DNA of 5,259 nt, from contig DCMX01000190.1 of NCBI GenBank assembly GCA_002321855.1, positions 1,141-6,399 of the forward strand, read 5' to 3'. This DNA is from Fidelibacterota bacterium UBA1611. Lineage in GTDB: Bacteria > Fidelibacterota > Marinisomatia > Marinisomatales > UBA1611. The notes beneath the pieces were generated by a model. That model saw nothing but the letters and a program-made list of their open reading frames with translations. It had not been told where the DNA came from and ran no database searches. Shown one piece after another: positions 1 to 5,259 of this stretch. Each line of letters opens with the position of its first letter. Within the stretch, counting starts at the first letter, position 1. The translations under genes and the position numbers were made by a program.

Positions 1-198
1 ATCCCTGATGCGGTACATTTAACTCAGGAAAATCTTGAGGAGTTTAAAAAAAATACAGCTTTGGATGAGACAGTGATCATTTATTGCTTCCACGGTAATA
101 ATAGTAAAGGTGCTGCCCAATTTTTTACAAATATGGGCTATGAAAATGTCTTTAGCCTGGATGGCGGTTTTTCAGAATATTCAAAACATAAATTTTAA
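1..198 (+). CDS. GlpE-type rhodanese (thiosulfate sulfurtransferase), 3' part only
   Basis: Partial gene: the frame is open from the first base of the window and ends in TAA at 196-198, leaving 65 residues. Single-domain rhodaneses of this kind have about 105-110 residues, so roughly 40 N-terminal residues lie upstream. The visible part contains the active-site loop CFHGNNS at residues 29-35 of the fragment, with Cys29 the expected persulfide-carrying cysteine. It is followed by SKGAAQFF and the C-terminal LDGGFSEY block. This order and wording closely match E. coli GlpE, whose loop is CYHGNSS followed by SKGAAQ. The family moves sulfane sulfur from thiosulfate or a persulfide donor to a thiol acceptor or cyanide in the cytoplasm. 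No signal peptide can be judged because the N-terminus is missing. The next gene starts 52 bases downstream on the same strand, but nothing ties the two functions together. Family assignment is firm; the physiological donor and acceptor are unknown. Confidence 0.9.
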   Translation: MPDAVHLTQENLEEFKKNTALDETVIIYCFHGNNSKGAAQFFTNMGYENVFSLDGGFSEYSKHKF

Positions 199-250
199 TT
201 ATCCAGATTTTATATGACTTGATAAGCTCTTTGGGTATCAGCATTCAAAG

Positions 251-1189
251 ATGATCACCATCGATAAAGACCAAGTTCGGGACTTAATTCCTATGTCCGA
301 GGCTATTGCAGCCATGCGGTGGGCTTTCATGCAACTGAGCAATGGGAATGTATTTGTACCCAATAGACTGAGCATGGATATCCCGGATAAAAATGCTACA
401 ACATTGGTCATGCCGGCCTATGTCCTGGGAAGCCCCTATTATATTGTGAAGATTGTATCCGTGAACTATTCTAATCCGCACAAAGGTAAGCCTTTAATCA
501 ATGCTACAGTCCATGTTTTTGATGTAAAAGACGGAAAGCAGGCGGCAATGTTAGATGGTGATGCAGTTACTGCCATCCGAACCGGGGCGGCCTCAGGATT
601 GGCAACGGACCTGTTGGCCCGTAAGAATGTAAAAGTTGCCGCCATATTTGGAACGGGAGTTCAGGCAAGCACCCAGGTGGAGGCCGTGATCAATGTCCGA
701 AAATGGGAGAAAATCCTGGTTTTCAGCCGGGAAGAAAGTTCTGCCAGTTCTTTTTGTGATTTTATTATGACATCTTTTTCCATAGCGACTGAAATTGGAA
801 GTGAAAAAAATCTTAAGGAAGCGGATGTTATCTGTACAGCTACACCTGCAGAAGAGCCGCTATTTAATTATGACCAGTTAAAATCAGGTGTACACATAAA
901 TGCGGTAGGTTCATTTAAACCCCACATGCAAGAAGTGTCTATTGAGACGATTGTAAATGCAAAGGTAGTAGTGGATCATCGTCGAGCCTGTGAACAGGAG
1001 GCAGGAGATCTGATTATTCCTTCTGAAACGGGACAGTGGTCTTTTGACCAGCTCCATGGTGAACTGGGTGAAGTTGCTAATGGTAAAATCCCGGGCAGGG
1101 AATTGGAGGAAGAAAAAACCGTTTTTAAATCTGTTGGCAATGCCGTGCAGGACCTGGCACTGGCAAATATGATTATGGAAAAAATTTAA
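251..1189 (+). CDS. Ornithine cyclodeaminase / mu-crystallin family NAD(P)-dependent oxidoreductase
   Basis: Complete 312-residue protein, the usual length for the family. The start at ATG 251 is the only ATG between an in-frame TGA (215-217) and the conserved N-terminal helix (DLIPMSEAIAAM), and it has no clear Shine-Dalgarno. Family landmarks in order are PNRLSMDIP (37-45), the substrate-site Lys67 (VKIVSVN), Arg110 in TAIRTGAASGLAT (107-119), the dinucleotide-binding loop FGTGVQ (133-138), HINAVGS (215-221), the HGELGEV block (269-275) and the C-terminal KSVGNAVQDLA (293-303). Lys67 and Arg110 match the carboxylate-binding Lys69 and Arg112 of Pseudomonas putida ornithine cyclodeaminase. 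The catalytic Asp228 of that enzyme aligns, by eye, with Phe222 here. True ornithine deamination and cyclisation is therefore doubtful. The wider family includes ketimine reductases (mu-crystallin), alanine dehydrogenases and imino-acid reductases, any of which is possible. Cytoplasmic, with no signal peptide. The substrate cannot be assigned, and neighbouring genes give no hint. Confidence 0.88.
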   Translation: MITIDKDQVRDLIPMSEAIAAMRWAFMQLSNGNVFVPNRLSMDIPDKNATTLVMPAYVLGSPYYIVKIVSVNYSNPHKGKPLINATVHVFDVKDGKQAAMLDGDAVTAIRTGAASGLATDLLARKNVKVAAIFGTGVQASTQVEAVINVRKWEKILVFSREESSASSFCDFIMTSFSIATEIGSEKNLKEADVICTATPAEEPLFNYDQLKSGVHINAVGSFKPHMQEVSIETIVNAKVVVDHRRACEQEAGDLIIPSETGQWSFDQLHGELGEVANGKIPGRELEEEKTVFKSVGNAVQDLALANMIMEKI

Positions 1190-1238
1190 TAGTTATATTA
1201 TCAATGCAAATACGGTGAAGCTATCTGCACCATTTACC

Positions 1239-1250
1239 TTTCAATTGAAA
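1239..1250. repeat. 12-bp perfect palindrome in the gap before the glycosyltransferase
   Basis: TTTCAATTGAAA is its own reverse complement. It lies 45 bases upstream of the glycosyltransferase start, inside the 106-base gap (1190-1295). A second short inverted repeat, CCCTT-A-AAGGG, follows at 1262-1272. A perfect palindrome with no loop resembles a dimeric repressor site more than a terminator, but in AT-rich spacer DNA one of this size can arise by chance. No T-tract follows either repeat, and no recognisable promoter was found in the gap. Confidence 0.25.
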
Positions 1251-1295
1251 TATCCCTATCACCCTTAAAGGGCGCCTGGCAATGACGCTCTGTCC

Positions 1296-2129
1296 ATGAA
1301 TATTGCTGTTATCATTCCCACTTTTAATCGCCGAAAATTTTTAGGGAGGGCGATAGATTCGGTCCTGAGCCAGACCCGGCCTGCCCATGAGGTATTCGTG
1401 ATTGATGATGGGTCCACCGATGGCACTGCCCAATGGTTAAAAAAAGAATATCCAATCGTCAAACTGATCGAGCAAGCCAATCAGGGTGTCAGCGCTGCCC
1501 GGAATGCAGGGATACAACAGGCCCAAAGCGAATGGATCGCACTTCTTGATTCAGATGATGAATGGTTTCCGAAGAAACTAGAGAGACAAGTGGAGGAGCT
1601 GCACAGATATCCGAAAATCCTTTTTTGTCATACTGACGAGATCTGGATTCGGAAAGGAGTTCGGGTGAATCCTATGAAAAAACACCAGAAGTTTGGCGGA
1701 ATGATATTTAGTAAATGCCTGGATATCTGCCGGATCTCTCCATCTTCAGCACTGTTTTGTAAAACTCTTTTGGATGATGCGGGGTGGTTTGATGAAACAC
1801 TTCCCATCTGCGAGGATTATGATCTCTGGTTGCGGATCACTGCAAAATTTCCGGTCTTATTTATTGATAACCCGCTGATTATAAAATATGGCGGCCATAG
1901 AGATCAGCTGTCCCGGTCTGTGGATGGGATCGAACAATACCGAATCACAGCCTTGGAAAAAATCCTGAATGGCTCAAACTTGACGAAAAACGATCGATCC
2001 AAAGCGGTTCAGATGCTAGTAAAGAAATTGTATATTTATTTAACGGGACTGAAAAAAAGGGGAAAGTTTACGCAGGTGGATGAAATTTCTGAAAAAATTA
2101 GACATTGGGAAAAACAGTTAACTGAGTAG
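1296..2129 (+). CDS. Family 2 glycosyltransferase (GT-A fold)
   Basis: Complete 277-residue protein. It would transfer a sugar from a nucleotide-sugar donor to an unknown acceptor at the cytoplasmic side of the membrane. The GT-A nucleotide-binding core is clear: IPTFNRRKFLGRAIDSVLSQ at 7-26, the DDGSTDGT loop at 37-44, NQGVSAARNAGI at 62-73, and the metal-binding DSD motif at Asp85-Ser86-Asp87 within LLDSDDEW. The acceptor-side part has SPSSALF (148-154), the probable catalytic-base motif CEDYDLWLR (172-180, Glu173/Asp174) and GGHRDQLSRS (199-208). No transmembrane segment is visible, so it is soluble or peripheral. The C-terminal 60 residues are rich in Lys and Arg and could help it sit at the membrane. 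ATG 1296 is the only reasonable start: an in-frame TAA lies at 1266-1268 with no ATG, GTG or TTG between. No Shine-Dalgarno is seen. A single isolated glycosyltransferase gives no pathway; surface polysaccharide or lipopolysaccharide synthesis is the usual role but is only inferred. Confidence 0.9.
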   Translation: MNIAVIIPTFNRRKFLGRAIDSVLSQTRPAHEVFVIDDGSTDGTAQWLKKEYPIVKLIEQANQGVSAARNAGIQQAQSEWIALLDSDDEWFPKKLERQVEELHRYPKILFCHTDEIWIRKGVRVNPMKKHQKFGGMIFSKCLDICRISPSSALFCKTLLDDAGWFDETLPICEDYDLWLRITAKFPVLFIDNPLIIKYGGHRDQLSRSVDGIEQYRITALEKILNGSNLTKNDRSKAVQMLVKKLYIYLTGLKKRGKFTQVDEISEKIRHWEKQLTE

Positions 2130-2154
2130 TAACTTAAACGTTTCCAGATAAAGC

Positions 2155-2183
2155 TCTCTTTTAATTATTAGAGAATAAAGAGA
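2155..2183 (+). terminator. Weak hairpin after the glycosyltransferase gene (possible terminator)
   Basis: TCTCTTT at 2155-2161 can pair with AAAGAGA at 2177-2183, a 7-bp stem with a 15-base loop. An alternative TCTCT/AGAGA stem (2155-2159 with 2170-2174) uses the same left arm. The structure starts 26 bases after the glycosyltransferase stop and lies in the 120-base gap before the protease. The stem is AT-rich and no run of T follows it directly, so it is a poor intrinsic terminator. It may be a chance repeat or an mRNA end structure. Confidence 0.22.
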
Positions 2184-2249
2184 CTGTGAGTTATTAGGAA
2201 TTTTCAACCGTTATTGGTAGAGCGAATCAATAAACAAATTATTTTGATT

Positions 2250-5200
2250 ATGAATCGATTGATAGTTGGTTTTATCCTTTTTTTGGGTACGGTTCTTTCT
2301 GCCCGGGAATGGGTGGAGATTCAGTCATCTCGCCCATCGGAACCTGCTTTTAATTTGGAAACCCATTCAACGGGTAACATTGAGATCAACTTTGAACTTT
2401 CCGGATATTTTCTTGATGAAGAAAATGGTTCCTATCGGATCTCGTTCCCTGGAGGAGTGCCTATCTTGGAAAAAGGCGCGCCGGATCTTCCTCGCATAGC
2501 CACGTCCATACAGATACCAGACATTGCCAATATGGAACTAATGGTCACGGATGTAGAGTATGTGGAAATTCCTTTTGATAACATTTTACCATCCAAAGGA
2601 AACCTGACCCGGGATGTGAATATCCAGGATGTTCCCTATGTCACCGGTGATGTTTATGAGAAAGATGCTTTTTATCCCCAGTCCACTTCCTTTCTAAGGG
2701 ACCCCTATATCATACGTACTGTCCGTGGACAGGCAATCGTATTTCAACCGATTCAGTATAACCCTATACAAAAACTGCTGCGAGTGCATACCCGGATTGT
2801 AGTTGATATCAAGGAGAATGGTATCAGTACGGTCAACCCGCTGCTGCGTCGACCTGCTACTGGAGGACTAAACCGTGAAATAGATCAAATCTATCGCGAA
2901 CATTTTCTGAATTATTCTTCGTCTACAGCTCGGTATGAACCAGTAGGTGAAGACGGAACAATGCTCATCGTTTGTTATGGTCCTTTCATGGAAACAATGC
3001 AGCCCCTGATTGATTGGAAAAATAAAAAAGGTACTTTTACTGAGATCATAGATGTGGCCGAGATCGGGGATGATGATGCGATCAAAGCCTATGTTGAAGA
3101 CTATTACTATGATCATGGTTTGACATTTCTATTGTTAGTGGGTGATATTGACCAGATTCCTTCTCCTCGATTCTCTGAAGGTGCAGGCTCAAATAGCCCC
3201 GCAGATCCATACTATGGATTCATAGTGGGTAATGATTATTACCCTGATGTATTTGTCGGCCGGTTCTCGGCGGAGAATTCAACTCACGTGGAAACAATGG
3301 TAAACCGAACACTGCAGTATGAGCGATACCCAGGTGCTGGAGAAGAATGGTATAAGAAAGGTTCAGGCTTTGCATCGGATCAAGGGCCAGGGGATGATGG
3401 TGAGTATGATGATGAACACCTTGATATTATCAGAGAAAAATTACTTGATTATACTTATGTAGAAATTGATCAGATCTACGATCCTAACGGTACGGTTGCT
3501 GAGGGTGAAGCAGCCATAAATGAAGGACGTTCGATCATAAATTATACTGGGCATGGTTCAAACTCTTCATGGGGTAACGGGTGTCCCATGAATAATACGA
3601 ATGTGAATAGCTTGGTCAATGTTGATAAGTGGCCATTCATTTGGTCGGTTGCATGTGTTAATGGGGAATTCCATGTGGGAACCTGTTTTGCTGAAACATG
3701 GCTAAGGGCTACGGATGATGGTGAGCCCACAGGAGCGGTGGCCACATTCATGTCTACTGTGAACGCTGCCTGGAACCCGCCCATGGACGCCCAGGATGAG
3801 TTCAACGACATTTTCGTAGAATCCTACTCAAATAATATCAAACGCACCTTTGGCGGGATCTCATCCAATGGATGCATGCATATGAACGACAACTATGGTT
3901 CATCAGGGGATGTTGAGACATTATATTGGACCATATTTGGTGATCCTTCCTTTGTGGTCAGGTCTGATACCCCTGGGGACTTGAATGTTACACATGATGA
4001 TATACTTATCATTGGTGGTGATATGTTCTCACTTCAGACAGACAATACCGAAGCTCTGGCTGCTCTCTCTCTGGATGGGATATTGTTAGGGTCTGCTTAC
4101 GCTGATGAAAATGGAACAGTCATGATTCAGCTGGATGAACCAGTAGAGATACCGGGTGAGCTGGACCTGGTAGTGACAGCTTATAATCATATACCCCATG
4201 AGACAACCATCAATGTGATAGCTCCTGATGGATCCTATATGCTAATGGACGCTTATCAATATATGTCGGGTGATGATGACCAGGTCGCTTTTGGTGAGTC
4301 TGTTGATCTCATCGTTAGTGTAGAAAATGTAGGTACTGAACCATCCGGTGTCATAACAGCGACACTGGTACCGCAAACTGGCAATGTTTCAATGGTGACC
4401 GAAATCTTGGAAGTATCTTCTATTGCATCAGGAGAAATAATTGAGATAGGACCTTTTCAGTTCGATGTATCCATCAATATCCCGGATCAGGGGGAAATAG
4501 TTTTTATCCTGGTGATACAGGATGGTGAATCATCATGGGAATATGAGATTGTGTTGACCGCGGATGCACCAGATTACCAGCTCCTGAGTTCAATGATCTT
4601 TGATGGAGGGAATGGTGCCCTGGATCCAGGAGAGTCTGCAACCATACAGATTGTGATGGAAAATACAGGTAATGCTCCCCTGAACTATCCTACATTTGCT
4701 GGATATAGCAATGATTCCTACCTTACAGTTACGGAAGTAGGCGGAGATAATGCCTACTACTGGGAAACAGGGACCAGTGCAATTGTGACAGGTAATATTG
4801 CGGTCAGTAATGATGCTCCTATAGGGTACACTGCAGTAATGTGGCTGGATATAGGGAGCTTAGATACAGATTATCAGTTCACCTATCCGATTCCACTGAC
4901 CTTTGGTATGCTTATGGAAGGGTTTGAGACTGGCGACTTTTCTGCCCATGTTTGGGAATTATCAGGGAATAATGATTGGTTCGTGCAGGATAGTGAAGTA
5001 TTTGATGGAAACTTTGCAGCAAGGACCGGCGATATCAATAATAATCAGACATCTGAATTGTCCGTTACCTTTAATGTTCTCTATCAGGGTCCTATAAGTT
5101 TCTATGCCAAGGCTTCCAGCGAACAGGGGGCATCTGGTATTCTCTATGATTATCTGGCCTTTTATATTGATGACCAAGAGCAGGTCAAGGTTGGTGGTAT

Positions 5201-5259
5201 GACTGACTGGGAAGAATATTCATTTAATGTTCCATCCGGCGAGCATGTGTTCCGCTGGA
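2250..5259 (+). CDS. Secreted gingipain-like cysteine protease (peptidase family C25), 3' end beyond window
   Basis: The frame stays open for 1003 codons and runs off the window. ATG 2250 is chosen because it opens a clean signal peptide: MNR, a hydrophobic stretch at residues 4-16, then Ser17-Ala18 with likely cleavage after Ala18. The nearest upstream in-frame stop is TGA 2187-2189. No Shine-Dalgarno is present. Domains in order: prodomain (about 19-228); C25 catalytic domain (229 to about 571) beginning YEPVGEDG after Arg228; Ig-like domain (572-659); two related repeats of about 113 residues (661-772 and 773-886); and the start of a jelly-roll domain of the MAM, cleaved-adhesin or choice-of-anchor J kind (from 890, EGFETGDFSAHVWEL). 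Catalytic His435 lies in NYTGHGS and Cys469 in SVACVNGEF. Asp387 aligns with RgpB Asp163, the residue that selects Arg at P1, and Trp508 with a pocket Trp. The expected role is secreted, probably cell-surface, protein cleavage after Arg. The missing C-terminus would normally hold a type IX secretion sorting domain, which is not visible here. Family assignment is very firm; specificity is inferred. Confidence 0.95.
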   Translation, partial: MNRLIVGFILFLGTVLSAREWVEIQSSRPSEPAFNLETHSTGNIEINFELSGYFLDEENGSYRISFPGGVPILEKGAPDLPRIATSIQIPDIANMELMVTDVEYVEIPFDNILPSKGNLTRDVNIQDVPYVTGDVYEKDAFYPQSTSFLRDPYIIRTVRGQAIVFQPIQYNPIQKLLRVHTRIVVDIKENGISTVNPLLRRPATGGLNREIDQIYREHFLNYSSSTARYEPVGEDGTMLIVCYGPFMETMQPLIDWKNKKGTFTEIIDVAEIGDDDAIKAYVEDYYYDHGLTFLLLVGDIDQIPSPRFSEGAGSNSPADPYYGFIVGNDYYPDVFVGRFSAENSTHVETMVNRTLQYERYPGAGEEWYKKGSGFASDQGPGDDGEYDDEHLDIIREKLLDYTYVEIDQIYDPNGTVAEGEAAINEGRSIINYTGHGSNSSWGNGCPMNNTNVNSLVNVDKWPFIWSVACVNGEFHVGTCFAETWLRATDDGEPTGAVATFMSTVNAAWNPPMDAQDEFNDIFVESYSNNIKRTFGGISSNGCMHMNDNYGSSGDVETLYWTIFGDPSFVVRSDTPGDLNVTHDDILIIGGDMFSLQTDNTEALAALSLDGILLGSAYADENGTVMIQLDEPVEIPGELDLVVTAYNHIPHETTINVIAPDGSYMLMDAYQYMSGDDDQVAFGESVDLIVSVENVGTEPSGVITATLVPQTGNVSMVTEILEVSSIASGEIIEIGPFQFDVSINIPDQGEIVFILVIQDGESSWEYEIVLTADAPDYQLLSSMIFDGGNGALDPGESATIQIVMENTGNAPLNYPTFAGYSNDSYLTVTEVGGDNAYYWETGTSAIVTGNIAVSNDAPIGYTAVMWLDIGSLDTDYQFTYPIPLTFGMLMEGFETGDFSAHVWELSGNNDWFVQDSEVFDGNFAARTGDINNNQTSELSVTFNVLYQGPISFYAKASSEQGASGILYDYLAFYIDDQEQVKVGGMTDWEEYSFNVPSGEHVFRW
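4230..4907 (+). repeat. Two tandem protein-level repeats within the protease (Ig-like, NGxxDPGE type)
   Basis: Protease residues 661-772 and 773-886 look like copies of one beta-sandwich module. Anchors line up with a steady spacing: Tyr663 with Tyr776 (YMLM / YQLL), Glu683 with Glu795 (FGES / PGES), VENVGTEP with MENTGNAP, and the closing LT at about 770 with 884. The period is 112-114 residues. The second copy has the common bacterial motif NGALDPGES, which is followed by a strand and a turn containing ENTGN. The first copy has the degenerate GDDDQVAFGES. The DNA itself is not obviously repetitive, so this is an old duplication. Such modules usually act as stalks or spacers between a catalytic domain and a cell-surface anchor. 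Confidence 0.7.

Noticed and set aside
284..481. 65-codon minus-strand frame
   Set aside because: It is antisense to the conserved N-terminal part of the ornithine cyclodeaminase family gene.
1282..1299. Five-codon ATG frame overlapping the glycosyltransferase start
   Set aside because: It is too short to support as a leader peptide, out of frame with the gene, and has no ribosome binding site.
1265..1480. 71-codon minus-strand frame
   Set aside because: It is antisense to the N-terminal nucleotide-binding core of the glycosyltransferase, which is clearly the real gene.
2238..2246. Possible Bacteroidota-type -7 promoter element (TATTTTG) before the protease
   Set aside because: It is one base short of the TAnnTTTG consensus, lies only a few bases from the start codon, and no TTTG -33 partner at proper spacing was identified.
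2266..2499. 77-codon plus-strand frame overlapping the start of the protease
   Set aside because: It is out of frame with the protease, whose signal peptide and prodomain occupy the same bases. It has no recognisable content.
2868..3116. 82-codon minus-strand frame
   Set aside because: It is antisense to the prodomain/catalytic junction of the protease, where the plus-strand protein aligns with gingipains.
3542..3811. 89-codon open frame on the minus strand
   Set aside because: It lies fully antisense to the catalytic Cys region of the C25 protease, whose plus-strand translation is strongly conserved. It resembles no known protein.
4903..5177. Overlapping short frames on both strands near the window end
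   Set aside because: Both are shadows of the jelly-roll domain coding region of the protease and show no family features.

Overview
The window carries four same-strand (+) genes. In order they are the 3' end of a GlpE-type rhodanese (1-198), an ornithine cyclodeaminase/mu-crystallin family dehydrogenase (251-1189), a family 2 glycosyltransferase (1296-2129), and the 5' part of a large secreted gingipain-like cysteine protease of peptidase family C25 (2250 to the window end). The protease frame is open for 1003 codons with no stop, so the gene continues past the window.

Organism: the evidence points to a member of the Fibrobacterota-Chlorobiota-Bacteroidota (FCB) group or a related candidate phylum such as Marinimicrobia, Cloacimonadota or Calditrichota. 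The C25 protease carries C-terminal Ig-like and jelly-roll modules typical of secreted proteins in these lineages. The start codons lack good Shine-Dalgarno sequences, as is common in Bacteroidota relatives. The base composition is moderate. This is a family-level inference, and no marker gene is present to fix the taxon.

Layout: the intergenic gaps are 52, 106 and 120 bases, and no gene-free stretch exceeds 300 bases. The gaps hold only weak inverted repeats and no convincing promoter or strong terminator. The first three genes look like ordinary housekeeping or accessory functions: sulfur transfer, imine or amino-acid redox chemistry, and sugar transfer. No shared pathway is evident, and the spacing does not prove an operon.

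The most notable gene is the protease. It has a signal peptide, a prodomain of about 210 residues, a catalytic domain with the gingipain His and Cys motifs, an Ig-like domain, two tandem repeats of about 113 residues, and the start of a jelly-roll adhesin-like domain. By my alignment from memory to Porphyromonas gingivalis RgpB, the Asp that sets arginine specificity is conserved at exactly the same distance from the catalytic His. The Arg-Tyr junction where gingipain prodomains are removed is also conserved. This suggests an Arg-specific, self-activating protease outside the well-known pathogen. I see no wholly new system; the protease is the item worth following up.
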